A stretch of 64,000 nt of DNA from Photobacterium sanguinicancri. GTDB lineage: Bacteria; Pseudomonadota; Gammaproteobacteria; Enterobacterales; Vibrionaceae. Below are positions 45,767 through 54,719 of this stretch, one piece after another (within the stretch, counting starts at the first letter, position 1; every line of letters starts with the position of its first letter). A program made the position numbers and the translations under genes. The stretch is from contig NZ_AP024850.1 of assembly GCF_024346675.1 (NCBI RefSeq), forward strand, positions 1,612,001 to 1,676,000. The letters are read 5' to 3'. Below the pieces are notes generated by a model. It had not been told where the DNA came from, did no database searches, and was given only the letters and a program-made list of their open reading frames with translations.

Positions 45767-47594
45767 GAGGCTGTAGAATTTCTCGCTTTTTAGCCGATTT
45801 TCCATGTTTGATCGCCATTTATTCTACAGACAATGCCCTAAATGCTGCGCGATGATAGTGGCCTTTATCATGGTAAGGAAAGATATAGCGGCAAGATGAG
45901 AGTTTAGCGGCGTTTTTCGTTGATTTGAGAGGTTTTACCCTCTATATAATGCAATTTCGTAGCTTTTCTATGTTGTGGAGCATGCTGAACATCGCCCATT
46001 GGGCGTTTACTTTCTCTTTTCCTCTCAGCGTAAACCGGTTCATCTGTTTGTTGACGGTGATGTTGCCAAAAACAGGTTCAACGCACCCAAGCCGCTTACT
46101 GTATTGCCGCCTTCCTTCTGGGCTATCAATCTTGTCTTTCATAGCTTGCATGTGGTCAAAGCCTTTGGTGTTTTTGTAGATGAAGAACACTTGTCGGCCG
46201 ACTTGCTTGCCAGGTGGTTTTCTCATGCACTGTGACTGGTGAACACATTGTCGGCAATCATTGAGATAACCACAAAACTGAGCGCCCCGTTCACCACGGA
46301 TGACAGCATTTTTACTGCTTAGCCGCATTATTTTTCCGGCAGGGCAGCGACAAGTCATTTCGTCTTGGTTGAATTCAAACATGGAAATGGGGTAACAGGT
46401 TTTGCCTGTTTTCGAGCGTTTCTTTCGTTTTTTCGCTTGCTCAGTTTGATAGGTTTCACTGCTTTGAAACAGTGGGTTGCGGCTGCGAAAACCGGTATCG
46501 GCGACGTAACAGTCGTATGGCGTTTCTGCTAAGAACTTGAGGTTGGTTTTACTGTGAAAGCCACTATCAGCGGTGAACTTGGTGGTGTACTGTGCCATAT
46601 TCGGTAGCTTATCCAGTTGGGCTTTTAATGCGAGTACAGCAGGCTTCAGTGTTTGCTGCTCACCAACGCTTCCCCATACTTGGCTGTGCAGAATGATTTG
46701 GTGTTTGTCATCGGTGATGGCGATGCCGTTATAACCTTGAATAGTACCTTTAGACGTAGTCATTTTGGCGCTGTCGTTGTCGGTAATATTGCTTTTTATA
46801 GGTTTGTTGCTGCTGCCAAGTTTATCTTGAGTATTAGCGAGAAACGCCCCAATTTTATCGGCGCCCTTATCAAGCTTTTGCTTTTGTCGTAAGTCTTGTT
46901 CGATAACGTCATTTGGGAGTGCATCTTGGCTTTGATGACGCTCGATAATACGTTGGCTGGCGCGTTGAAGTTTCTCTTTCTTGCGTCGTAACTCGTCGTG
47001 TGTGCCACTCCATTCTTTACTGGCATTGGATGAAATTTTACAGCCATCAATAGCAAACATGTTACGCCCGATAAGGCCTTGTTCATCACATATCATTAGA
47101 ACTTGAGTAAACAGTGGCTCAATGGTGTCCTTCATCTGTGCGATGAAAGACGCAATAGTGGTGAAATGTGGTCTTGCATCCCCAGATAAACACATAAAGG
47201 TGACATTGTTGATGCAGGCTCTTTCTATGCGTCGGCTAGATAACATGCCGAGGGAATAGGCGTAAAAGACAACCTTAAGCATGATAGAAGGAGGGTAAGC
47301 CGCAGCCCCATTTTTGTCGTTGTGGTAGTGCGCATTAAAGGGCGAGAGGTCGAGGTGATTATCAACAATGTGGGAAATCGCATACTCGATAGTGCCGGGG
47401 ATGAGTTGTTCATCGATGATGACAGGAACGAACATGTTTTGGTTCGAGTAATCGGTTTTGAAGTTGGGCATAACCGTGTCTCGTTGTGAATAATTTAGAT
47501 TAGATCACAAGGAGTTAGTGCGTTCAAGTTCATGTCGTGATGAAATGGCGGTAGGATCAGAATTGAGACGGGCGAGAAGAAATTCTACAGCCTC
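45767..47594 (-). mobile_element. IS1182-family insertion sequence in an attC core site
   Basis: The element of about 1828 bp is bounded by inverted repeats GAGGCTGTAGAATTTCT (left) and its near-complement at the right end (AGAAATTCTACAGCCTC). It has GTT on both sides, the core trinucleotide of the attC, so a 3-bp target duplication or exact core insertion is likely. Removing it restores GGGCGTTACCC, attC 4 joined to the next cassette. Confidence 0.85.
45942..47471 (-). CDS. IS1182-family transposase
   Basis: A 509-residue DDE transposase. It has the N-terminal DUF772-like domain (YPPSIMLKVVFYAYSLGMLS near residue 57), FAIDGCKISSNASKEWSG near 137 with the first Asp, TKFTADSGFHSKTNLKFL near 292 with the second, and a C-terminal Cys-rich section (CRCPAGKIMRL, CGYLNDCRQCVHQSQC) before the final Glu region RLGCVEPVFGNITVNKQMNR. 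It is full length and seems intact, so the element may be active. It belongs to the element and is not cassette cargo. Confidence 0.9.
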   Translation of the reverse strand: MPNFKTDYSNQNMFVPVIIDEQLIPGTIEYAISHIVDNHLDLSPFNAHYHNDKNGAAAYPPSIMLKVVFYAYSLGMLSSRRIERACINNVTFMCLSGDARPHFTTIASFIAQMKDTIEPLFTQVLMICDEQGLIGRNMFAIDGCKISSNASKEWSGTHDELRRKKEKLQRASQRIIERHQSQDALPNDVIEQDLRQKQKLDKGADKIGAFLANTQDKLGSSNKPIKSNITDNDSAKMTTSKGTIQGYNGIAITDDKHQIILHSQVWGSVGEQQTLKPAVLALKAQLDKLPNMAQYTTKFTADSGFHSKTNLKFLAETPYDCYVADTGFRSRNPLFQSSETYQTEQAKKRKKRSKTGKTCYPISMFEFNQDEMTCRCPAGKIMRLSSKNAVIRGERGAQFCGYLNDCRQCVHQSQCMRKPPGKQVGRQVFFIYKNTKGFDHMQAMKDKIDSPEGRRQYSKRLGCVEPVFGNITVNKQMNRFTLRGKEKVNAQWAMFSMLHNIEKLRNCII

Positions 47595-48298
47595 GTTACC
47601 CGACTTGGTTGAGTTCTTTTTGCTTACTTTACTCCGCTGTTGCTGTGAGCTGGTCAATTCCAGATAAATTCGTATGCAGTAAGAATCGTTTGTTGTTTGT
47701 CGCGGCTTCTTATTTTTAAATATCTCAACGGCTTGCGTGAATGTTCGCTGGTAACCGCGCCAACTTCTTTATTTGTTTTAACCATGGTTCGGCCGTGGCG
47801 GTTGATGCTCCGCGTACTCCCAATTCTTAAATTTCTTGGCTATTGCCTCGCCATTTTCGAGGAATGCCGCTTTTAATTTTGTGGTCGGTTCGTTGGCAGG
47901 GAAGTGGTTACATTTTGGTGGCTGTAGTGACGGTGTAACTTTGTTGGTGTTGTTCGCGGCTTTAGTTTGGGCTGCCTTTAAATCAATATTCGCACAAGAT
48001 TTTGGTTCATCTTTTCTAGGTAAACCATAGTGCTAACTTCGTCGTAGCCGCTATTTTGTGGGTAAACGCGCAGTAATTTTCGTGGTTATAGTTTTGAATT
48101 TATCTGCTTTAAGTTTGGTGTTTGTCGCGCTTAATCTGAGTAGTTTTTAATTGCATTTCATCATGGCAGGCAAGCTGCTTTAGCCGAGTCGAACGGCCGG
48201 GTAACAAAGGCATTAATGTGACGCTTAACACTCGGCGGTTTTGGTTTGAAATGTATTTGGTTTAGTAAGCTCAGCGTTGGCGCACCTTATGCCAAGGC
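47595..48298. repeat. Non-coding ~705-bp cassette, copy 4
   Basis: A 704-bp copy starting GTTACCC next to the IS. The short frames are broken by substitutions and small indels. Confidence 0.85.
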
Positions 48299-48305
48299 GT
48301 TATGT
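48199..48305. repeat. attC site 5
   Basis: GGGTAAC ... GTTATGT; internal arms as in attC 1. Confidence 0.85.
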
Positions 48306-48317
48306 TTAGGAGGTGGT

Positions 48318-48698
48318 ATGAATCCAGTATTATCTGGTTTATTAGGTGTTTTAGTTGGAGCATTATTGGGACACTGGTTTGCATTAGGTCGAGACAAGCG
48401 TAAAGAGTATAATGATCGAGTTGAAATAATTAGGAAAATGCTACTTATCGAAAAGAATAACTTAAAAAATGGGGATGTAGGATCTAATGTGGTTAAAGAT
48501 GATGACGTACTCAATCTTCAAGTATTACTTAGTGAACGGTCTGCAAGTAAATTAAGTAAAGTTCACTCAGATTATATATCTGCATACGAAAATGCTGGTG
48601 ATTATAATGATGATGGGATGTACGAATTCAATCCTGGAGCTAAACGTAATTTGGAAAGAGTCATCGATTTATACCTTAAACATGCCAAGATAAAATAA
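48318..48698 (+). CDS. Cassette-encoded small membrane-anchored protein
   Basis: A 126-residue protein with an excellent ribosome-binding site (AGGAGGT) before the ATG, which fixes the start at MNPVLSGLLGVLVGALLGHWF. The N-terminal membrane helix is followed by a charged helical domain (RDKRKEYNDRVEIIRKML). The gene fills a ~500-bp cassette between attC 5 and attC 6. No family is recognised; the single N-terminal anchor with a cytoplasmic helical tail is common among cassette proteins. Confidence 0.7.
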   Translation: MNPVLSGLLGVLVGALLGHWFALGRDKRKEYNDRVEIIRKMLLIEKNNLKNGDVGSNVVKDDDVLNLQVLLSERSASKLSKVHSDYISAYENAGDYNDDGMYEFNPGAKRNLERVIDLYLKHAKIK

Positions 48699-48803
48699 AC
48701 ATAACAAAACCATTAGCTTGATGTTGTTTTATTACGTATTTTGGGTCTGAAGTTTGGCGGGTTTTGTCAGTGTGCCGTGGAACAAATTATGGAAGCGTTA
48801 TGT
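48699..48803. repeat. attC site 6
   Basis: ACATAAC ... GTTATGT about 100 bp apart, with palindromic middle. Confidence 0.75.
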
Positions 48804-48826
48804 TTTTAGTTAGGTAGTACAGAATA

Positions 48827-49525
48827 ATGTTTACAAAGAAAGACAATATAGAAGAAGTAAACCTTCACCTTGACTTGTTAAAAGATAGGTTTAAGTATGA
48901 AGTAAAGTATTTACGGGAATATATAAACTTCACATCGCAATCTGTCGATGAAAGAACTCAAAAATTAGGTGATAAAATATATCAGGATACTTTAGATAAT
49001 CCTGAGCATGAGTCCCTATTACAAGATATGTTTATAAAAGAACAAAAAGCAATAAGTAGCTATCTATATCATTCAGCAATTGTTTTAGTTTATACCGTAT
49101 TGGAGAGTACATTGTCTCAAATATGTACTGAAGTTAAATTTAAGGTTCGTGCAGACTTTTCATATGATGGGCTATCAGGTGGGAATATTATACAAAAGGC
49201 AGTTGAATACTTAAAAATAACAACAAGCTTGCCATTTTCTTCCATTGAACATATTTGGCCTAGAATTGGACAATATCAAAATCTTAGAAATTCAATAGTG
49301 CATCAAAATGGCAAGTTTTCTGGTAAAGATGAAGGTACTATCAGTAAAAACAGAAATAAAATGTTGAATATGTTTAACTCACTAGAGCTTAGTGAAGATG
49401 AAAAGCAGTTTTACATAATGAGTGATGGACTAATTCGAGAATTTATTGATAAAACTGAGTCATTAATTGAAGTGATAGTTCAAGATATTGAGTCAAAAAC
49501 ATACCTGGTTGTAAACAAAACATAA
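48827..49525 (+). CDS. Cassette-encoded HEPN-domain protein
   Basis: A 232-residue, all-helical protein. The motif LRNSIVHQNGKF (about residue 166) gives Arg-x4-His with a following polar residue, the active-site pattern of HEPN RNases, and YHSAIVLVYTVLESTLSQI (about 84) fits the buried helix of MAE_28990-like HEPN proteins. HEPN proteins of this type are often abortive-infection or toxin RNases. It stands alone in its cassette without an MNT-type antitoxin. RNase activity is inferred from the motif. Confidence 0.65.
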   Translation: MFTKKDNIEEVNLHLDLLKDRFKYEVKYLREYINFTSQSVDERTQKLGDKIYQDTLDNPEHESLLQDMFIKEQKAISSYLYHSAIVLVYTVLESTLSQICTEVKFKVRADFSYDGLSGGNIIQKAVEYLKITTSLPFSSIEHIWPRIGQYQNLRNSIVHQNGKFSGKDEGTISKNRNKMLNMFNSLELSEDEKQFYIMSDGLIREFIDKTESLIEVIVQDIESKTYLVVNKT

Positions 49526-49644
49526 CAAAGCCATCAATACGACCACCAACGCTCGGCACTACGAGTTTGAATTAGCAGTGATGTTTTCGGTGGTCTATCA
49601 ACATTACTGTAATGCGTTGTGGCGTATTATGGCAGGCGTTACCC
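49520..49644. repeat. attC site 7
   Basis: ACATAAC ... GTTACCC, about 125 bp; the interior differs from attC 1 and contains CACCAACGCTCGGCAC. Confidence 0.75.
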
Positions 49645-50342
49645 GACTTGGTTGAGTTCTTTTTGCTTACTTTACTCCGCTGTCGCTGTGAGTGGGTCAA
49701 TTCCAGATAAATCCGTATGCAGTTAGAATCGTTCGTCGGTCATAGCGGTTTCTTATTTTTAAACGTCTCAACGACTTGCGTGAATGTTCGCTGATAACCG
49801 CGCCAACTTCTGTATTTGGTTTTAACCATGGTTCGGTCGTGGCGGTTGATGCTCCGCGTACTCACTTGTTCTTAAATTTCTCAGCTATTGCCGCACCATT
49901 GTCGAGGATAGCCGCTTTCAATATTGTGGTCGGTGCGTTGGCAGGGAAGTGGTTACATTTTGGTTGTTGCCGTAAACAGTAGAATTATGGGTGATGTTCG
50001 CGGCTTTAGTTTGGGCTGCCTTTTTATCAGTATTGGCGAGTGTTTCTGGTTCATCTTTTCTAGGTAAACCATAGTGCTAACTTTATCGTTGCCGCTATTT
50101 TGTGGGTAAACGCGCAGTAATTTCCGTGGTTATAGTTTTGAATTTGTCAGCCTTGAGTTGGCTGTTTGTCGCGCTTAATCCGCGCCGTTTTTAGTTTCAC
50201 TTCATCATGGCAGGCAAGCTGCTTAACCCAAGTCGAACGGCCGGGTAACAAAGGCATTAATGTGACGCCAGACACTCGGCGATTTTGGTTTGAAGTGTAT
50301 TTGGTTTTGTAAGTTCAGCGTTGGCGCACCTTATGCCAAGGC
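49638..50342. repeat. Non-coding ~705-bp cassette, copy 5
   Basis: A full 705-bp copy. The 68-codon plus-strand frame (49776-49982) is open here. Confidence 0.85.
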
Positions 50343-50349
50343 GTTACCC
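50243..50349. repeat. attC site 8
   Basis: GGGTAAC ... GTTACCC, nearly the same as attC 1. Confidence 0.85.
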
Positions 50350-51047
50350 GACTTGGTTGAGTTCTTTTTGCTTACCTAACTCCGTTGTCGCTGTGAGTTG
50401 GTCAATTCCAGATAAATTCGTATGCAGTAAGAGTCGTTCCTCGGTCATAGCGGATTCTTGTTTTTAAACGTCTCAACGACTTGCGTGAATGTTCGCTGAT
50501 AACCGCGCCAACTTCTGTATTGGGCTTTTACCATGGTTCGGCCGTGGCGGTTGATACTCAGCGTACTCACTTGTTCTTAAATTTCTCATCCATTGCCTCG
50601 CCATTTTCGAGGATGTCCGCTTTCAATAGTGTGGTCGGTACGTTGGTAGGGAAGTGGTTACATTTTGGTGGTTGCCGTAAACAGTAGAATTGTGGGTGTT
50701 GTTCGCGGCTTTAGTTTGGGCTGCGTTGTTATCAATTTCATCGTAAATGTAAGGTGCGGCTTCACTAGGTAAACCGTAGTGCTAACTTTATCGTAGCCGC
50801 TATTTTGTGGGTAAACGCGCAGTAATTTTCGTGGTTATAGTTTTGAATTTGTCTGCCTTGAGTTGGGTGTTTGTCGCGCTTAATAAGCGCCGTTTTTAAT
50901 TGCATTTCATCATGGCAGGCAAGCTGCTTCACCCAAGTCGAACGGCCGGGTAACAATGGCATTAAGGTGACGCCTGACACTCGGCGTTTTTGGTTTGAAG
51001 TGTATTTGGTTTAGTTAGTTCAGCGTTGGCGCACCTTATGCCAAGGC
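50343..51047. repeat. Non-coding ~705-bp cassette, copy 6
   Basis: The last full 705-bp copy, next to the protease cassette. It carries local replacements around 50720-50760 relative to the others. Confidence 0.85.
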
Positions 51048-51054
51048 GTTAAAT
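50948..51054. repeat. attC site 9
   Basis: GGGTAAC ... GTTAAAT. Confidence 0.85.
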
Positions 51055-51104
51055 TGTTCACAAGTGCAGTTATTGTAGGCAGCTAATTTTGAGTTGGATC
51101 TTTA

Positions 51105-52193
51105 TTGATGATATATCGAAAAAAAAGTTTGAATGAGCACCATGTTGAGTCTGCTGGTGCAATAGCATATGTATCAGTTATTGATGAAAGCACAGAAGAA
51201 CATGGGATTGGCACTGCATTTCATGTTGGAAATGGCCTATTCATTACAGCAAAGCATGTTGTAGAAGGGAAAAGCATTGTTGAGGTTGCAACAACGAAAC
51301 GTGCAATTGAAAAATACGAGAATCGTGCATACCGCAATGAAACAGCAAACTTCACAAACCCGAAACGGCTTAAAGTGATAGATGGCCCGAAGTTTTCTGA
51401 AAGTTATGATTCTGTTGATGTGGCCGTGTTTCGAGTTGAATTAAATGGTATTAACCTTCCACGGTTAACATTTGACTCAGCTACTAGTCACTATATTGAT
51501 GATACCTCGTACCTGTTAGATAACGTGTTAGTAATAGGATATCCACCAATTCCTTTTTCGAAGATGCCGATCCAAGTTGCATCATTAGGCCAAGTTAATG
51601 CAGTTATTGATGTTAGGCATTCAGCGTACCCTCACTTCATTGTCTCAAGTTTAGCTCGTGGAGGCTACAGTGGTGGGCCTGTGCTCTCGGAAAACGGCAA
51701 AGTTATTGGAATTGTGACCGAAAGTTTGGTTCACAATAACAATTTAACCGAATCGGGGTTTATGAGCATTTTATGCGCTGAAGCGGTTATATTAGAAATA
51801 CAAAAACACTATAGCTTCGATACGGAAGAACATGATGTTTATTGGAAATTTGAACAGATTGTAGAAGTAAAATTACGCGACCCTAGCAAAGACGTCGGAG
51901 ACCTCAATGCGCGCATACCAGACTCAGTAATACATGTATGTGACATTGATCCTGAAGCTTGTGGACATATTGAATGTGGAGATGCCAGCTTGCTTGCTGG
52001 TGCCGTACAACTTGTTGAAAAATTGTGTTCAATTGAAAAATTAGAACAGTACTCCAGTAATACCATCTTTTCATTTTATTCTCATAGTTACGGAGACACG
52101 TTGAGGAACGCCGCATTTGAACTCAAGAACTTTTTCATAGAAAACGGGTATGTTGAGATCTCTGAGACAGATAGTTTCGATTCAGGCGAATAA
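51105..52193 (+). CDS. Cassette-encoded trypsin-like serine protease with unknown C-terminal domain
   Basis: A 362-residue protein without a signal peptide, so probably cytoplasmic. The protease fold shows the catalytic His in GLFITAKHVVEGK (about 50), Asp in SYDSVDVAVFRVE (about 106) and Ser in SLARGGYSGGPVLSENGKVI (about 190). About 130 residues follow with two close Cys pairs (VCDIDPEACGHIECGD). Intracellular trypsin-like proteases with an extra domain often act as effectors in bacterial conflict systems, but no partner is in the cassette. Its attC was split by an IS1111-type element. Confidence 0.8.
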   Translation: MMIYRKKSLNEHHVESAGAIAYVSVIDESTEEHGIGTAFHVGNGLFITAKHVVEGKSIVEVATTKRAIEKYENRAYRNETANFTNPKRLKVIDGPKFSESYDSVDVAVFRVELNGINLPRLTFDSATSHYIDDTSYLLDNVLVIGYPPIPFSKMPIQVASLGQVNAVIDVRHSAYPHFIVSSLARGGYSGGPVLSENGKVIGIVTESLVHNNNLTESGFMSILCAEAVILEIQKHYSFDTEEHDVYWKFEQIVEVKLRDPSKDVGDLNARIPDSVIHVCDIDPEACGHIECGDASLLAGAVQLVEKLCSIEKLEQYSSNTIFSFYSHSYGDTLRNAAFELKNFFIENGYVEISETDSFDSGE

Positions 52194-52202
52194 CAATTTA
52201 AC

Positions 52203-52680
52203 ACATATGAGCCTTCGGGCGTCAAGCGGCAAAGTGGATCCTATCGACCGCGTAAGCGGTCGACTAAAAGTCGATTAACAAGCGCGTCCTCTTCGTTAGT
52301 CAGAATGGCCTTCAAGTCACGCTTGCGGCAAACACATATTGAGGATCTCTTATGCAGTCTCAACTGCTGCCTGTTTAGTTGCATTCCATTGCGGTGAAAC
52401 AGGGTCGCTAGACATTTATCGGTTAACCCACATCTGGCACTATTCAAAGGGTGATGGTTACGATATTCGTACCAGTTAGTTTCAGGCTCAGTGCGGGTGC
52501 AAACGTTCTTGTTAATCGTATTAAGGCACGTCAGTGAAAGGGCTAATCAAAGCATCGTGCTCTGGTTTATTGGTACACGCGTCAGTTGTAAGGTCATGGC
52601 CTTATCTCATGGTTTAATGACAGCGATTCGTACTCGACCATATTGGCACAGTTAGACGATGAGCCTCTTTCACTGCGTGG
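52203..52680 (-). ncRNA. Probable guide (bridge/seek) RNA region of the IS1111-type element
   Basis: IS110/IS1111 elements encode a structured RNA in their long non-coding end that pairs with the target and donor. In the IS1111 group this end is downstream of the transposase, as here. The region is conserved in all three copies (also 54720-55197 and 57766-58260), and includes self-complementary words such as CGACCGCGTAAGCGGTCG (left part) and a GTCGACTAAA-type hairpin. Exact RNA ends and loops were not determined. Confidence 0.45.
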
Positions 52681-53724
52681 CTAACGCTTCATAAATTGAT
52701 CTTCATTGAATAGTGTTTTGTTCCTTAACATGAAGTAAACACATCGCCCCAACTTGTGAGCGAGTACAGATAGGGCTTTCGACTTTGGCATTCTGCGTTG
52801 AAGCTTGGCTAAATAGCGTTGGGCATCATCATTACCTCGAAGATAAAGTACGCAAGCTTCAGAGAACGCCCATTTAAGATGAGCATTTCCAATTTTGGCA
52901 CCTGAAGTACCATAGATTTTACCTGCTGATTCAGCTTTGCATTTGACTAGGCGAGAGTAAGAAGCAAACTTCTGTACTGAATCAAAGCGTTGGATGTCAC
53001 CGATTTCATAGAGAATGGTGAGGGCGAGTATTTTACCGACCCCTTTGATAGATTTGAGTAAATGGTATTCACGATAGAAGTGTTTAATGGCATGGTTTTC
53101 CACCTGTTTTTCTATCTGTCGAAGTTCTTTATCGTAATGTTCAACGAGGTTTAAATCGAGATTGATATTAGCTTGAACGTATTTATCGTCAAAGGTCTCG
53201 CGTAGTGCATCTCGTGCCTGGCTATAGCGAAGATTGGTTCCATGGGCGGGTAAGTTATATTGACTCAAAGTGTTACTGACGTGTGCTTTGAGCATTGCGC
53301 CATGACGGATAATTTTCATTCGGCGACGTAATAAGTCACGTGTAGCACGCATTGATTTAGGGTAATGATAGGCGATGGGGAATGTGCCACCACGAAGTAG
53401 TTTGGCAATTTTAAATGAATCAATTTTGTCGGTTTTAGCTTTACCGCCGTGAATCGCTTTCATGTACAAAGCATGTCCGAGAATAAAGTCGACCGCATTG
53501 TCTTCACACCAGTCGGCTACCCAATACCAACAATGCATACATTCAACGCCGACAATAATATTTCCGATATAGGGTTCAAGAATTCTCATTAAATGTTCGG
53601 GTGAGGCTTTAATTTCTTGATGGATACATATTTCACCATCATGGTTGATGATACAGACATATAAAGAACGGGCATGGAGATCTATCCCGCAGTAATAAGG
53701 GTGGTTCTTCGTATAAAATTGCAT
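52681..53724 (-). CDS. IS110/IS1111-family DEDD transposase
   Basis: The start is MQFYTKNHPYYCGIDLHARS (347 residues), because GGAGAAG precedes this ATG; the frame extends 25 codons upstream only through the inverted repeat. The RuvC-like DEDD domain shows Asp in CGIDLHARSLYV, Glu in VGVECMHCWYW and Asp-x2-Asp in KTDKIDSFKIAKLL. The C-terminal Tnp_20 domain has SIKGVGKILALTILYEIG and the likely nucleophilic Ser in IYGTSGAKIGNAHLKWAF. It would recombine the element into attC sites under RNA guidance. Confidence 0.92.
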   Translation of the reverse strand: MQFYTKNHPYYCGIDLHARSLYVCIINHDGEICIHQEIKASPEHLMRILEPYIGNIIVGVECMHCWYWVADWCEDNAVDFILGHALYMKAIHGGKAKTDKIDSFKIAKLLRGGTFPIAYHYPKSMRATRDLLRRRMKIIRHGAMLKAHVSNTLSQYNLPAHGTNLRYSQARDALRETFDDKYVQANINLDLNLVEHYDKELRQIEKQVENHAIKHFYREYHLLKSIKGVGKILALTILYEIGDIQRFDSVQKFASYSRLVKCKAESAGKIYGTSGAKIGNAHLKWAFSEACVLYLRGNDDAQRYLAKLQRRMPKSKALSVLAHKLGRCVYFMLRNKTLFNEDQFMKR

Positions 53725-53930
53725 ATGAGTCTTCTCCGTTTTTTGGTTTAGTCGCCTTCCAGCATACTCCTTTGGGGTATGTTGTCGGAGAAGGCTCAAT
53801 AAGTATCAAAGGCATCAAGGTAACGCGTTACACTCGGCGGTTTTGGTATGAAGTTCAGTGGGCTTTGTAGGTTAGTCGTGGCGCACCTTATGCCCTGCGT
53901 TATATATTCAGAGTAGAGTTAGTAGATCCT

Positions 53931-54257
53931 ATGCAGGTAATTATTGATTTCAATGAAATAGAAAGTTGGAAATCATTTCATTCTGTTTTCAGTGAAATAA
54001 TGGGTTTCCCCGATTCTTATGGTGAAAATATGGATGCATGGATTGATTGTATGTCCAGCATTGATGATCCTGAAACTGGCATGTCAACCATAGTTGTTAA
54101 GTCAAATGAAAACCTTGATATGATTGTCCTTGGTATGAGTAATGCTCTCAAAAATACTCCTGAAATATTTCAGTGTTTTTTTGAATGTACAGTGGCAGTC
54201 AATCAACGCTTTATAGAAACGGACTCAGAGACTCGGCTAAAGATAGTTGGTATTTAA
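53931..54257 (+). CDS. Cassette-encoded barstar-like protein
   Basis: A 108-residue acidic protein of the barstar family. FHSVFSEIMGFPDSYGENMD followed by AWIDCMSSID (residues 16-45) matches the barnase-binding helix and loop of barstar proteins. Barstar inhibits a secreted or injected RNase. No barnase-like gene lies next to it, so it may protect against toxins from other cells, as orphan immunity proteins do. It is the first gene of its cassette and lies 32 bases past the attC core. Confidence 0.78.
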   Translation: MQVIIDFNEIESWKSFHSVFSEIMGFPDSYGENMDAWIDCMSSIDDPETGMSTIVVKSNENLDMIVLGMSNALKNTPEIFQCFFECTVAVNQRFIETDSETRLKIVGI

Positions 54258-54325
54258 CAAGGTAATATCAAGTGATGTAAAGTTCGGGAAGGTTATTAAA
54301 ATAGAGTAAGCATTATAGGATAGTT

Positions 54326-54712
54326 ATGAGGAAGTTTTTATTTACTTGTTTTTTTCTTGTTTCTTGTCAATCAATAAATCATGATGAAGTACCTTCGAAT
54401 AGTGTATCTAACAATGTCATGCCGAGAACAATTCATGATGAAACAAAATATCCACCGCCATATCACCGAGTAAACCCAAGGTACCCTAATGACGCAATAA
54501 GTAATAAGATTGAAGGGTTCGTTGTTCTTGGTTTTGATGTTGATATTTATGGGGGAGTGAAAAACATTACAGTTAAAGAGTCCGTACCAAATTCTATTTT
54601 TGATGATGCTGCAATAGTTGCTTTTCAACAATGGAAGTTTGCTAGGTTAATAGTAGATGGAGAACCTAAAGTGCAGAGAAACTTGCAAGTAAGGTTGGAA
54701 TTTAAGCTATGA
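54326..54712 (+). CDS. Lipoprotein with TonB C-terminal domain
   Basis: A 128-residue exported protein. MRKFLFTCFFLVSCQS is a lipoprotein signal with lipobox-like VSC. The rest is a TonB C-terminal domain: YHRVNPRYPNDAISNKIEGF and VVLGFDVDIYGGVKNI, then FDDAAIVAFQQWKFARLIVD and the final strand. It lacks the TonB membrane anchor and proline spacer, so it cannot energise receptors like TonB itself. It shares a cassette with the barstar-like gene, with no attC between them. Confidence 0.72.
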   Translation: MRKFLFTCFFLVSCQSINHDEVPSNSVSNNVMPRTIHDETKYPPPYHRVNPRYPNDAISNKIEGFVVLGFDVDIYGGVKNITVKESVPNSIFDDAAIVAFQQWKFARLIVDGEPKVQRNLQVRLEFKL

Positions 54713-54719
54713 ACATAAC

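Larger units (their letters stand above)
52203..53807 (-). mobile_element. IS1111-attC type element, copy 1 (complete)
   Basis: The 1605-bp element is inserted right after TAAC of an attC. It has subterminal inverted repeats: GAGCCTTC with TAT in front occurs near both ends (left CATATGAGCCTTCGGG, right complement TTATTGAGCCTTCTCC). No target duplication is seen. About 480 bp of non-coding DNA lies downstream of the transposase and about 80 bp upstream, the IS1111-group layout. Confidence 0.88.
52195..53905. repeat. attC site 10, split by an IS1111-type element
   Basis: The left core AATTTAAC ends at 52202. The rest (AAAGGCATCAAGG ... GTTATAT) runs 53808-53905. Without the IS the site reads TAACAAAGGC, as in the intact attC sites. 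Confidence 0.85.

Noticed and set aside
43540..50980. Recurring 60-70-codon frames in the 705-bp cassettes, including minus-strand frames that read through attC
   Set aside because: They are broken by substitutions or indels in several copies and lack ribosome-binding sites; open frames inside attC arms arise from the palindromic sequence.
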